Below are positions 7,398 through 15,201 of a stretch of DNA of 51,844 bases, piece after piece. The notes below the pieces were generated by a model. It had not been told where the DNA came from and ran no database searches. It worked only from the letters and a program-made list of their open reading frames with translations. The position numbers and the translations under genes are program-made. Origin of the DNA: Clostridiales bacterium UBA3680 (GTDB lineage: Bacteria > Bacillota > Clostridia > Lachnospirales > CAG-274); NCBI GenBank assembly GCA_002372875.1, contig DFJD01000053.1:23083-74926 (forward strand), given 5' to 3'. The first letter of the stretch is position 1; each line of letters begins with the position of its first letter.

Positions 7398-8229
7398 GAG
7401 TTATCCTGCCAAGCTTTGCCGCACGAAATTCATCAAAAAATATGGTGGCGCACCTGTCATAATCAACTTCGTTGCCTTTTTTCAGAAAGCCTCTCTTCCT
7501 TCCCATCATTTCAAAAATTTCGGAAGGAGTATTGTTTTCGGTATAATCAATATTAAATCTGTTCCTTATTGCTTCGGGGTATTGCTCATTAAGCAACTCT
7601 ATCAATGAAAGAGCAAGCTCGGGCCCGTCAAGTATATCATCATTTACCGCTCCCGTAAAAGCAAGTAGCTTTCCTACAGTTTCATCTTCAAACTTCGGCC
7701 ACAATATACCGGGTGTATCAAGCATTTCAAGGCCTTTCACAATTCTGACCCACTGCTTTCCCCTTGTTACTCCGGCCTTATCACCCGTTTTGGCAAGTGA
7801 CTTTCCCGCAAGTTTGTTTATAAGCGTAGATTTGCCAACATTCGGTATGCCCACGATCATTGCTCTTGTAGGCTTGAATATTCTTCCTCTTTTTTTAAGC
7901 GCCTCAAGTTTATCCTTCATAAGTTCGGAGCAGGCGGGGGCAATTTCTTTAACACCTTTTCCGTTTATGGAATTGACCGTAACGACATTAAAGCCTTTCT
8001 CTTTATAAAAATCGCTCCACAGCTTTGTTTTGGCGGGGTCTGCAAGATCGTATTTATTTAAAATTATAAGTCTTAGCTTGTTCTTTGCCAAATCATCAAT
8101 ATCCGGATTTTTACTGCTATATGGTAATCTTGCATCAAGCAGTTCAATTACCACATCAACCAAACCGATGTTTTCTTCCATCATTCTTTTGGTTTTGGTC
8201 ATATGTCCCGGATACCATTGTATATTCAT
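7372..8229 (-). CDS. rbgA: Ribosome biogenesis GTPase RbgA/YlqF
   Basis: A circularly permuted GTPase of 285 residues that helps a late step of 50S subunit assembly. The order of GTPase motifs is permuted as expected: G4 NKYD (58-61) comes before G1 GIPNVGKS (127-134) and G3 DTPG (171-174). The N terminus MNIQWYPGHM is the hallmark of the family. The ATG at 8229 has GGAGGTGAT upstream; a longer frame to 8289 lacks a ribosome site. The gene is followed by the queD leader. Confidence 0.95.
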   Translation of the reverse strand: MNIQWYPGHMTKTKRMMEENIGLVDVVIELLDARLPYSSKNPDIDDLAKNKLRLIILNKYDLADPAKTKLWSDFYKEKGFNVVTVNSINGKGVKEIAPACSELMKDKLEALKKRGRIFKPTRAMIVGIPNVGKSTLINKLAGKSLAKTGDKAGVTRGKQWVRIVKGLEMLDTPGILWPKFEDETVGKLLAFTGAVNDDILDGPELALSLIELLNEQYPEAIRNRFNIDYTENNTPSEIFEMMGRKRGFLKKGNEVDYDRCATIFFDEFRAAKLGRITLDRLPGEN

Positions 8230-8310
8230 TGCAATCACCTCCGCTGAAAAACTGTCATTCATTATAGCACATATTTTTTGTTTACACAATATCCAATATA
8301 TTTACAATAC

Positions 8311-8334
8311 TAAAACAGGAGCCCTTTGGGCTCC
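8311..8334 (-). terminator. Terminator after coiled-coil gene
   Basis: The stem GGAGCCC/GGGCTCC (8318-8334) with a 3-base loop is followed on the minus strand by TGTTTTA. It lies 9 bases after the stop of the gene ending at 8343 and about 85 bases before rbgA. Confidence 0.75.
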
Positions 8335-8342
8335 TTTGTAAT

Positions 8343-9476
8343 TTACTCTGCCAAAGCATCGCTTGCAACGGTAGTAACCGTAGCAGCTGTGGATACCTCG
8401 GTTTCATTGTTTGAATCATAGGAGGGAGATGATAAATTGGGGTCGGTTCTTATAAAAGTAATTATACTTAAAATAAGAGCTATAATAGCAAAAATTACCC
8501 CTGCGGATATACCGCCTTCTTTTTTATCTCTTCTTCCGAACTGAGGTGTGATCACCTTGCTGTTTGTAAACTGTGTTCTCAAAGATGCAAGCTGTTGCTT
8601 ACAATCGTCTATATCATGCCTATAAGAATCGTTTTCACTTTTGAAATCGTTTATAAGCTTAAAATGCATATTAATCTTTTCGGAAAGCTCACTTATAAGT
8701 TCATCATGCTTTCTGTCCTTTGCCGAAAGGTCACTTATAAGCTTATCCTGAGTGCCACCGCCAAGCATAAGACCGCCCTCCGCACCCGAGGTGATAAGCT
8801 GATCGTATTGCTTGTTTTTTTCTATAAGAGTTCGAATAAGGGCATCGGAATTATTACTCTTTTGAGTAAGCTGATTTATAACTCTGTTTTGATCGAGAAT
8901 CTTACTTTCAACAGAAGATAAATCCACATTTGCGGTGCCAACACCGCCCTCTCCCGTTCTTTTTATTATCTCGTTCAATATTGACTCAAGTCTCGCCGAA
9001 TTTTGTCTGATGGCATCAATAGCATCTTCTTGTTCGTTAACTCTGTTAATGAGCACTACAGAGCTGCCATCGGTAACATTTGAAGCAGGAAGAGAAGAAA
9101 GCTTTTCTTCAAGCTCGTTGAGCTTTTGTTCTATCGATGACAAATCCACGCCGTTTCCCGTGCCGGTCTGTCTTTCGGACAAAGCGTTAAGCATAGATTC
9201 CATGTTTTGCTCTCTTTGTGCAAGCTCTTCGATAGTTTTTTCTATGCCCTGTGTTCTTTCGGCATTTTTAACGATCCTTTTGCCCTGCTCATTAAGAATG
9301 TTCTCCACGGAAGCACTGCTTTCTGCCGAAGACATTTGCTCTTGCAACTTGCTTATGGCATCCTCGTGCTTCATGAAAAAGCCCATATATGTATTTATCT
9401 TAACTGTGATCTCATTGACCTTTGCAACAAGCTCATTTGTTCTGCTTTCTATTTGGTTAAATTTAAATTCATCCAT
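8343..9476 (-). CDS. Coiled-coil protein with C-terminal membrane anchor
   Basis: A 377-residue protein I do not recognise. Residues 1-310 are almost entirely heptad-like, with repeated segments rich in Glu, Gln, Asn and Ile/Leu. A single membrane helix follows (about 324-344, after a Lys/Asp-rich stretch) and then a 30-residue Ser/Thr/Val-rich tail that would lie outside the cell. The layout suggests a long cytosolic rod tethered to the membrane, perhaps a structural or spacing element. AGGTG precedes the ATG by seven bases. It starts 89 bases after the tRNA-Leu gene on the same strand and may share its promoter. Confidence 0.75.
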   Translation of the reverse strand: MDEFKFNQIESRTNELVAKVNEITVKINTYMGFFMKHEDAISKLQEQMSSAESSASVENILNEQGKRIVKNAERTQGIEKTIEELAQREQNMESMLNALSERQTGTGNGVDLSSIEQKLNELEEKLSSLPASNVTDGSSVVLINRVNEQEDAIDAIRQNSARLESILNEIIKRTGEGGVGTANVDLSSVESKILDQNRVINQLTQKSNNSDALIRTLIEKNKQYDQLITSGAEGGLMLGGGTQDKLISDLSAKDRKHDELISELSEKINMHFKLINDFKSENDSYRHDIDDCKQQLASLRTQFTNSKVITPQFGRRDKKEGGISAGVIFAIIALILSIITFIRTDPNLSSPSYDSNNETEVSTAATVTTVASDALAE

Positions 9477-9564
9477 ATCTACACCTATCCCCCCGAATGA
9501 GTGTTATCATTTTTGTCAGCTAATATAAGGTGACAAAAACATTTTCGGAGTTTGTCCGAAAAAA

Positions 9565-9647
9565 TACCGGAGATGGGACTTGAACCCACACATAGTCACC
9601 TATAACGGATTTTGAGTCCGTCGCGTCTACCATTCCGCCACTCCGGC
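9565..9647 (-). tRNA. tRNA-Leu (CAA)
   Basis: An 83-base class II tRNA. The acceptor stem GCCGGAG pairs with CTCCGGT, the anticodon stem ACGGA/TCCGT closes the loop CTCAAAA with anticodon CAA, a long variable arm follows, and the T-arm has GGTTCAAGTCC. It reads UUG codons. No CCA is encoded; four T residues follow the discriminator A. Confidence 0.96.
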
Positions 9648-9692
9648 ATAAAGTTGAAGCAATACGTATCCATACCACTATACAACATTAAG

Positions 9693-9721
9693 ATTATAAT
9701 ATAGCTGCCGACATTTGTCAA
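9693..9721 (-). promoter_or_regulatory. Consensus promoter for tRNA-Leu
   Basis: On the minus strand TTGACA (9716-9721) and TATAAT (9693-9698) are separated by 17 bases, a perfect sigma-A promoter about 46 bases upstream of the mature tRNA. Confidence 0.88.
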
Positions 9722-9780
9722 CAGATTTAACCCTCCAAAAATAAATATTAATTATTTGTTAATTTTGTAAAGTTTTTTTG

Positions 9781-9809
9781 TTGAAATATGTTAACAGGTA
9801 TTATATAAT
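9781..9809 (+). promoter_or_regulatory. Promoter for prepilin-like gene
   Basis: TTGAAA (9781-9786) and TATAAT (9804-9809) with a 17-base spacer lie 44 bases upstream of the prepilin ATG. The 9648-9852 gap holds this promoter and the divergent tRNA promoter; I see no gene in it. Confidence 0.75.
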
Positions 9810-9852
9810 ATCTCGCAAATAATTGTATATAGACAAAGCGGAGGATGATATT

Positions 9853-10212
9853 ATGAAAAGCAAGAATGGCTTTACCTTAATTGAACTTATCGTCGTTATA
9901 GCTATACTCGCAACTCTGACAGCCATTGCCCTTCCTTCCTACACCGGCCTTAAAAGGAATGCCGACCTTGAGGTCTGTCAAGCAAACAGGATCACCTTTA
10001 AAAGGAGTTATATGGCCTATACTGCAAATAAGCATACCAAAAGAGAAGCTCTTGAGCTTGCCGCTGCCGATGTAGGCGGCACCGTTAACGACGACAATTC
10101 CTATACCGATAAAAGCGGACATGTTTGCACCATAACATACGATGCACAAAGTGGATTTATTGCAACAATAGATTGCTCCGAACACGGAGAGGATAAGGGC
10201 GTTACTCATTAA
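9853..10212 (+). CDS. Type IV prepilin-like protein
   Basis: A 119-residue prepilin-like protein. The short leader MKSKNG is followed by FTLIELIVVIAILATLTAIALPSY, the class III signal: cleavage and methylation are expected after G6, with Glu five residues into the mature form. Three cysteines lie in the globular part. The start at 9853 has GGAGG eight bases upstream and leaves the prepilin leader at the N terminus, unlike the longer in-frame start at 9823. No prepilin peptidase, assembly ATPase or other pilin gene is nearby, so it depends on machinery elsewhere. The family covers pilins, pseudopilins and ComGC-like proteins; the role is open. Confidence 0.85.
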   Translation: MKSKNGFTLIELIVVIAILATLTAIALPSYTGLKRNADLEVCQANRITFKRSYMAYTANKHTKREALELAAADVGGTVNDDNSYTDKSGHVCTITYDAQSGFIATIDCSEHGEDKGVTH

Positions 10213-10241
10213 TAAACTTAAATCAATTCATACAGAACTGC

Positions 10242-10271
10242 AAAAAAGGACGGTTAAACCGTCCTTTTTTT
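10242..10271. terminator. Bidirectional terminator
   Basis: An 8-bp stem GGACGGTT/AACCGTCC (10248-10264) is flanked by A6 on the left and T7 on the right, so it can end transcription of the prepilin gene (plus) and of the converging stalk-protein gene (minus). Confidence 0.88.
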
Positions 10272-10272
10272 G

Positions 10273-11685
10273 TCAGCCTTCATTTAATGTTATGACAACT
10301 TCGCTTCCATCGGGATAAACAATCACTTCATCTTTGTTTGGTACGGTTATATCCGTATAAACACCGTCATCCGATGTATATTCAAGATAAGAACCGTTAT
10401 AATTTCCAATTTTTTCTTCTTTGCCGTTCTTAATGACACTTATGGAATATTCGTCATTTTTGGCATCATATTTTGTCAAATATTGATTTCCGTCGCTGCC
10501 CTTGTAATAGTATAAGGAAACTTCAAGTTCTCCCTCTCCGTTGTTTGAATACTTGTCATCACTCTTATCGAAAGTAAACTCAACTTGGCTTCCATCGGGC
10601 GAAATCAAAGCGTAGCCGCCATCATCGGTCGATATAAGCTTATAGTCCTCTCCGTATACCTCATAGTGATCGGTAAACTTGATTTCCTTGAGAACCTTCA
10701 TGTCGGGATCCATTATTATAAGCCACATATTTTTGAAAGCATAGAGCTTACCATCGGAGCCTGTAAAAAGAGAATAGTACTCCCTTTGAGTCTTGTCTTC
10801 GGTACCGTCGGGATAAATAACACAATCATCCGCAGTGCCGTTATAGCCTGTTACAAGAGTAAGGTCACCCTCTTCTCCCTTGAAGAATACACGAATTTCT
10901 CCTGTAGAGGTATAACGGTCGCTTCCGTTAACAACCATGTCGTTTGAATAGATGGAGGACACTGTTCCGCCTTCAAAAGTTCCGGAACCGTCTTCATCAA
11001 TCGTAAGGGGATATCTCTTTCCGTCGTACTCTATTTCATAACCATTATTGCTAATGATAATCGCCTTTTTACCCTGTTTGTTTTCATATACAAACTCGGA
11101 GATCTGAGTGTTGGCATACTCGCCGATAACATTACCCTTGCTGTCGCATACCTGAGCACCCTTTTCGGTAACGGTAATAACATTTCCGCTTTCTGTATTT
11201 GCACTGTAGGTAAATGCCTCATCGTCTCCTACAACAGCGGAAACGATAATTTCCTTTGTATCCTCATTCCAACTTGCCTCCATACCCATATTCTCGGACA
11301 CAAAGCGAAGAGGCACAAGAACTCTTTCATCTACTATTGTGGGAGGTACGTCAAGACTTACCTCTTCTCCGTTTACTATCGCAACGGGATCGTCAACACG
11401 CATGGTTACATCCGCATCGGGAGTGCTTATATAAACAGACTTTTCTTCGGCATCCCACTCGGCATAACCTATCAATGACTCAACGATCGCTCTTATGGGC
11501 ACAAGCACCCTTCCGTCTTCAACAATCGGCGCTACATCCATGGCAGTTTCAACACCGTCAACTGTCAAACTGTTATTTTCCAAAGAAAAAACCGCCTGCA
11601 TAGTTTGCGCTTTGGCAACGGTTGCAGATGATACCACTGCAGATGTAACAAGCATAGTTGTTAAAAAAGCTCTGAATTTTTTCAT
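10273..11685 (-). CDS. Secreted stalk-domain protein
   Basis: A 470-residue secreted protein. A signal peptide (about 1-26, ending AKA) is followed by a copper-amine-oxidase-N-like (stalk) domain at about 30-150, seen from the paired APIVEDGRVLVPIRAI and PPTIVDERVLVPLRFV segments. The remaining 320 residues have no enzyme motif; repeated YPDGSE, SPDGSQ and DDGxY turns suggest a beta-rich fold, perhaps a propeller. It lacks an LPXTG motif, dockerin or SLH domain, so how it attaches is unclear. AAAAGGAG precedes the ATG. It lies 12 bases after the STAS gene and is probably co-transcribed with it. Confidence 0.82.
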   Translation of the reverse strand: MKKFRAFLTTMLVTSAVVSSATVAKAQTMQAVFSLENNSLTVDGVETAMDVAPIVEDGRVLVPIRAIVESLIGYAEWDAEEKSVYISTPDADVTMRVDDPVAIVNGEEVSLDVPPTIVDERVLVPLRFVSENMGMEASWNEDTKEIIVSAVVGDDEAFTYSANTESGNVITVTEKGAQVCDSKGNVIGEYANTQISEFVYENKQGKKAIIISNNGYEIEYDGKRYPLTIDEDGSGTFEGGTVSSIYSNDMVVNGSDRYTSTGEIRVFFKGEEGDLTLVTGYNGTADDCVIYPDGTEDKTQREYYSLFTGSDGKLYAFKNMWLIIMDPDMKVLKEIKFTDHYEVYGEDYKLISTDDGGYALISPDGSQVEFTFDKSDDKYSNNGEGELEVSLYYYKGSDGNQYLTKYDAKNDEYSISVIKNGKEEKIGNYNGSYLEYTSDDGVYTDITVPNKDEVIVYPDGSEVVITLNEG

Positions 11686-11697
11686 AACAAACTCCTT

Positions 11698-11994
11698 TTA
11701 TTCGATATTAAGTATATCAACAAAACCTGTAACTTCAAATATTTCCATTACAGCCTCGTTTGCTCCCTTTACTGTCATATTTCCTTGCTTGTTCATTACC
11801 TTCTGTGCTGTAAGAAGAACACGGAGTCCCGCCGATGAGATATACTCAAGACCACTTATATCAAAAACAAGTTCCGATATATCATCAAGAGCTGTTTTAA
11901 GCTCGCCTTCAAGCTGAGGTGAGGTGGTAGTATCAAGTCTGCCCTCGATTTTAACTGTAAGTTTGCTTCCGTCTTTTTCCTTTGTAATTGTCAT
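11698..11994 (-). CDS. STAS-domain anti-sigma factor antagonist-like protein
   Basis: A 98-residue single STAS domain of the SpoIIAA/RsbV type. The phosphorylatable serine region is SGLEYISSAGLRVL (about 47-60). Such proteins normally bind an anti-sigma kinase and are switched by Ser phosphorylation. No kinase, phosphatase or sigma factor gene is next to it. It is instead the first gene of a pair with the secreted stalk protein. GGAGTGG lies upstream of the ATG. Confidence 0.88.
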   Translation of the reverse strand: MTITKEKDGSKLTVKIEGRLDTTTSPQLEGELKTALDDISELVFDISGLEYISSAGLRVLLTAQKVMNKQGNMTVKGANEAVMEIFEVTGFVDILNIE

Positions 11995-12035
11995 ATCTGA
12001 TCCACTCCATTCATTTTATGATAATAACTGATGAC

Positions 12036-12064
12036 ATTATAGCATAATATTTTTCAATTGTAAA
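12036..12064 (-). promoter_or_regulatory. Promoter for STAS/stalk operon
   Basis: On the minus strand TTTACA (12059-12064) and TATAAT (12036-12041) are 17 bases apart, about 40 bases upstream of the STAS start codon. Confidence 0.7.
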
Positions 12065-12108
12065 TAAATTTTGTTATCATAGGTGTCTGCTTTCAAGATT
12101 TTTATTTT

Positions 12109-12125
12109 ATCAGTGCTTCCTTAAG
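12109..12125. repeat. Half copy of palindromic repeat
   Basis: ATCAGTGCTTCCTTAAG matches one arm of the palindrome family described at 33463-33500 (arm consensus near TTAAGGAAGCACTGATTAA). It covers the stop codon of the DUF5721-like gene. The other arm is absent. Confidence 0.55.
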
Positions 12126-12579
12126 TATAATTCACCGCACATATTTTTTTGAAAAACTTTGTAAGCTGTAGGTTCCATGCCTCATCAAGGGTTTTATCAA
12201 GCGAAAATTCTCTTTGACTTGAAGCTCCCGTTACGACCACTTTATCGCCACCGAATGATAAATTCAAAAAAAGTGCCTTTGCATTGGGATGTACCTTTAC
12301 CGCTATATCTTCGGGTACAGAAAGCACTATTTTCATTTTTTGCGGTTTTCTTTTTCCCTTTATAATGTTTTTTACCGAAGGCTTAGCCTCCTCCCATTTT
12401 ATCCATTCTTCACTTCTCTGTTCGTCAAACCATTCCTTGTTAAGTCTGCCGTCCAACGAATATGCCATGCAGGTGGTTATTTCCGCACTTCTCATTTCGT
12501 AAAAATCAAACTCATCACCCGTAAGGAGTTTCGTCATCAGCTCCTTAATTTCCGCACCTTCTATAAATGCACTGAACAT
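12121..12579 (-). CDS. DUF5721-like protein
   Basis: A 152-residue soluble protein resembling the DUF5721 family of Firmicutes, which has no known function. It has a central acidic/Trp region (NKEWFDEQRSEEWIKWEE), a Lys-rich segment and a C-terminal alpha/beta part. The ATG is two bases after the rnhA stop, so the two are co-transcribed. The stop codon lies inside a half copy of the palindromic repeat, so the last residues may have been changed by that sequence. The family assignment is from memory of the pattern and is moderate. Confidence 0.6.
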   Translation of the reverse strand: MFSAFIEGAEIKELMTKLLTGDEFDFYEMRSAEITTCMAYSLDGRLNKEWFDEQRSEEWIKWEEAKPSVKNIIKGKRKPQKMKIVLSVPEDIAVKVHPNAKALFLNLSFGGDKVVVTGASSQREFSLDKTLDEAWNLQLTKFFKKICAVNYT

Positions 12580-12581
12580 AT

Positions 12582-13052
12582 TTATTCTTCCTTTTCAAAA
12601 ACGGTATCTATAAGCAAATTTTCGCCATTTGCGGCATTTGTGGCAAGATAATCGCATCTTTCATTTTCCTTATTGTCGGCGTGTCCTTTCACCCAAATAA
12701 AATTTACTTTATGCTTATTTAAAAGAGGGAGCATCCTCTCCCAGAGGTCAATGTTTTTAACCTTGGATCTATCTGATTTTATCCAGTTTTTTTTCTTCCA
12801 AGAGTATATCCATCCTTTTTCCACGGAATTCACAACATATTGCGAATCAGAGTAAACCGTGACCGAACAAGGCTTTTTAAGTGCCTCCAAAGCGACTATC
12901 ACCGCAAGTATTTCCATTCTGTTGTTAGTGGTTTTTCTGTAACCCTCACTTAGCTCAAGTCGGTTTCCCTTGTAAAGAAGAACAGCTCCGTACCCTCCTT
13001 TTCCGGGGTTCCCCGAACAGGCCCCGTCTGTATATATTACAACATCATACAT
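12582..13052 (-). CDS. rnhA: Ribonuclease HI
   Basis: A 156-residue RNase HI that cuts RNA in RNA-DNA hybrids. The catalytic carboxylates D9 (YTDG), E47 (NRME), D69 (YSDS) and D134 (ERCD) are all present, together with H124 in the KGHAD loop. The start overlaps the RluA-family gene by 8 bases. Confidence 0.96.
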   Translation of the reverse strand: MYDVVIYTDGACSGNPGKGGYGAVLLYKGNRLELSEGYRKTTNNRMEILAVIVALEALKKPCSVTVYSDSQYVVNSVEKGWIYSWKKKNWIKSDRSKVKNIDLWERMLPLLNKHKVNFIWVKGHADNKENERCDYLATNAANGENLLIDTVFEKEE

Positions 13053-14007
13053 TTAAATTAAGTCCTTTCAGCACCCTTTTAAACACATGGTTCTCAGGTG
13101 CAACAAGTTCTTTGCCCCAAAGGTATTTAAGCTCATTTTCAGTAAAAAGAGTAAGCCTTTTGGCATGAAGAAGCTGATTTTTCAATCCGAAGCCGTAAAA
13201 ATACCTGTTTGTATTCATGTCTCCGTATTTCCCGTCCCCAACTATCGGATGTCCTATATAAGAAAGACAAGCTCTTATCTGATGAGATTTTCCCGTTAAA
13301 AGTTCCACATTCAAAAGAGTGAAACCATCTCTCACCTTTACGGGAGAGTAGAGGGTTTTAACATATTTTGTATTCTTTTCCTTTTGGGGAGATATCGTTA
13401 CAAAATTACCTTCCGTCTTTGCCAAATATCCTTCTATTTGCCCCGGTGTCTTTATTTCGCCCTTTACAACAGTCAAATATTCCTTTTTAAGGGAATGTTC
13501 TTTAAAAGCACGGGAAAGCTCTCTAAGCGCCGCATAATTCTTGCCGGCAACCACAACTCCGCTTGTATTTATATCAAGGCGGTTACACACTGATGGTTTG
13601 AATACATCACCCGGCAAATACTCTCCTTTTGAATACAGGTAGTAAATTATCCTGTCGTTCAATGTATCTGTTTTATGGTTCGCATCGGGGTGAACAATAA
13701 GTCCTGCGGGTTTGTTCAAAGCTATAATATTCTCATCCTCGTAAATTATTTCCGGAAGAGACGAGGTCTTTTTTATTTCTCCTTTTTCCTGTCTGAACAG
13801 GCTTACGGTTTCGTCCGAAAAAAACAGCTTTATACTGTCCCCCTCGTTTAAAAGCTCATTTCCCGATGCTTTTTTGTCATTTAGCTTTATATTCTTTTTC
13901 CTTAGCATCTTGTAAACAAAGGAGGCAGGTGCTTTATTTAAATATTTTAAAACAAACTTATCGAGTCTTTGCCCCTTTTGTGCCGCATCAATGACAATTT
14001 CCTTCAT
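13045..14007 (-). CDS. RluA-family pseudouridine synthase
   Basis: A 320-residue RNA pseudouridine synthase. An S4-type RNA-binding region (about 12-65) precedes the catalytic domain. The catalytic aspartate is D145 in NRLDINTSG, and the NKPAGLIVHP segment (98-107) and GKSHQIR near 244 are typical. It is closest in layout to RluC/RluD-type 23S rRNA enzymes, but the target uridine cannot be read from the sequence. First gene of the RluA/rnhA/DUF5721 operon. Confidence 0.92.
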   Translation of the reverse strand: MKEIVIDAAQKGQRLDKFVLKYLNKAPASFVYKMLRKKNIKLNDKKASGNELLNEGDSIKLFFSDETVSLFRQEKGEIKKTSSLPEIIYEDENIIALNKPAGLIVHPDANHKTDTLNDRIIYYLYSKGEYLPGDVFKPSVCNRLDINTSGVVVAGKNYAALRELSRAFKEHSLKKEYLTVVKGEIKTPGQIEGYLAKTEGNFVTISPQKEKNTKYVKTLYSPVKVRDGFTLLNVELLTGKSHQIRACLSYIGHPIVGDGKYGDMNTNRYFYGFGLKNQLLHAKRLTLFTENELKYLWGKELVAPENHVFKRVLKGLNLNV

Positions 14008-14034
14008 TTTCTCTACCTTCGGTTCTTTTTTGTC

Positions 14035-14063
14035 AGTTTATCATTTAACAAAGCAAAAATCAA
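14035..14063 (-). promoter_or_regulatory. Promoter for RluA/rnhA operon
   Basis: On the minus strand TTGATT (14058-14063) and TAAACT (14035-14040) are separated by 17 bases, 28 bases upstream of the start codon. Confidence 0.6.
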
Positions 14064-14072
14064 GTGTATTAT

Positions 14073-14110
14073 TTAATGAAGCACCGATCAATTGATCATT
14101 GTTTCCTTAA
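14073..14110. repeat. Palindromic repeat copy, imperfect
   Basis: A 38-base inverted repeat with arms TTAATGAAGCACCGATCAA and TTGATCATTGTTTCCTTAA; 15 of 19 positions can pair, with a perfect GATCAATTGATC centre. It sits between two divergent promoters and belongs to the family at 33463-33500. Confidence 0.75.
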
Positions 14111-14169
14111 GCTTTTTGTGTAAAACGGGCTATGAAACAATTTTGTTGTGGAAATGTAATAATTGAAGC

Positions 14170-14198
14170 TTGCCCGAAAAGAAATAATACTGTATAAT
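14170..14198 (+). promoter_or_regulatory. Promoter for glmU operon
   Basis: TTGCCC (14170-14175) and TATAAT (14193-14198) with a 17-base spacer lie 35 bases upstream of the first gene of the group ending in glmU. Confidence 0.6.
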
Positions 14199-14232
14199 AG
14201 TTACAAACCATAAACGATGGGCAGGTGTTTTA

Positions 14233-14880
14233 ATGAAGGATGCAGACAAAAACGAAGAATACGAACAGCTTGACCCAATAGAGCTTGATGAAATAAACGA
14301 GAGAGATGATGAGGGTGAAGAATTAAATAAGCTGTTGCACGAAAGGGATCCGGAATACGTGACCATAGTATGCCCGAAGTGCAAAAAAAAGGTGGATATC
14401 GGAGAGGATGGCATTTGTCCGGAATGCGGTTGTGAGTTTGAAGAAAACCTTAAGCATTTTAAACTCACTAAATTTGCCGCCTTTATTGCCGCCATGTCCG
14501 CTATATTTTACGGTGTGCTTGTCATTTTTCTATGCTACATCGAACTTAAACCTCCCGGCAATGCAGGAGATGAATACACCCTTACCGTAGCGGAATTTTT
14601 GACAAACAAAATGTTCACGGAAATGTTTGCCGTTTCGGTTATAATACTTTTGATATGTATTATCTTAGTGTGTATTAAAAGCAGGATCGTCAAGTTCATT
14701 CTCGGACTTGCAATACTTGTGTTTTCTGTTCAGGGCGGCTATTTGTTCTATCTTTCCCAAAAAGAAAGCTTATTTTGCCCCTTTATGTGGCTTTTTATCT
14801 GTCTACCGTTTATAGAGCTGTTCGCAGGATTTCTTGTTTTGATAGATCAGTTTATAAACATCGGAGCGAGGGCAGCTTAG
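14233..14880 (+). CDS. Zinc-ribbon multi-pass membrane protein
   Basis: A 215-residue protein of unknown function. A very acidic N terminus (1-45) leads to a zinc ribbon (C47, C50, C62, C65) and then about four membrane helices between 80 and 210. CAGGTG lies upstream of the ATG. The stop is directly followed by the ATG of the DUF2752-like gene, so the two are translationally coupled, and they may work together. Confidence 0.75.
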   Translation: MKDADKNEEYEQLDPIELDEINERDDEGEELNKLLHERDPEYVTIVCPKCKKKVDIGEDGICPECGCEFEENLKHFKLTKFAAFIAAMSAIFYGVLVIFLCYIELKPPGNAGDEYTLTVAEFLTNKMFTEMFAVSVIILLICIILVCIKSRIVKFILGLAILVFSVQGGYLFYLSQKESLFCPFMWLFICLPFIELFAGFLVLIDQFINIGARAA

Positions 14881-15201
14881 ATGAAATTTCTTTACGACAG
14901 AGAATTTTATTTTGCCCGTGTATTTATGTATACAGTCTATACACTTACGGGCATTGCAATGCTTTTGTTTAAGCCCTTTCATTCCCTTTGTGATGAAGGT
15001 GCGCATTGTATGATGTGCGGAATGAGAAGTGCTCTTATAAATGCATTGTGCTTTAATTTTGAAAATGCCTTTGCACTAAATCCATTATGGCCCATACTAC
15101 CGCTTATATGGATAGTTATGGTGTCGGATTTTGCAATAGGTTTAATAATACTAAAGAAGCACCGATATCGGTGTTTTCCAAAAAAAATGAGGTGTAATTA
15201 A
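14881..15201 (+). CDS. DUF2752-like small membrane protein
   Basis: A 106-residue membrane protein with the DUF2752 signature: CxxCGM-x-RA...F-x-x-AF-x-x-NPL, here C43-MM-C46-GMRSAL...ENAFALNPL. Two or three membrane helices are visible. Its function is unknown. The last 15 or so residues (KKHRYRCFPKKMRCN) are encoded by a copy of the palindromic repeat at 15151-15180 and are probably not ancestral. The gene starts directly after the previous stop and ends directly before glmU. Confidence 0.75.
   Translation: MKFLYDREFYFARVFMYTVYTLTGIAMLLFKPFHSLCDEGAHCMMCGMRSALINALCFNFENAFALNPLWPILPLIWIVMVSDFAIGLIILKKHRYRCFPKKMRCN
15151..15180. repeat. Palindromic repeat copy inside a gene end
   Basis: CTAAAGAAGCACCGAT and ATCGGTGTTTTCC form an inverted repeat with a perfect CACCGATATCGGTG core. 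It belongs to the family at 33463-33500 and codes for the C terminus of the DUF2752-like protein. Confidence 0.65.

Noticed and set aside
8935..9528. Long plus-strand reading frame (197 codons) opposite the coiled-coil gene
   Set aside because: It is antisense to a gene with a good ribosome site and has the Ser/Leu-rich composition of a shadow frame.
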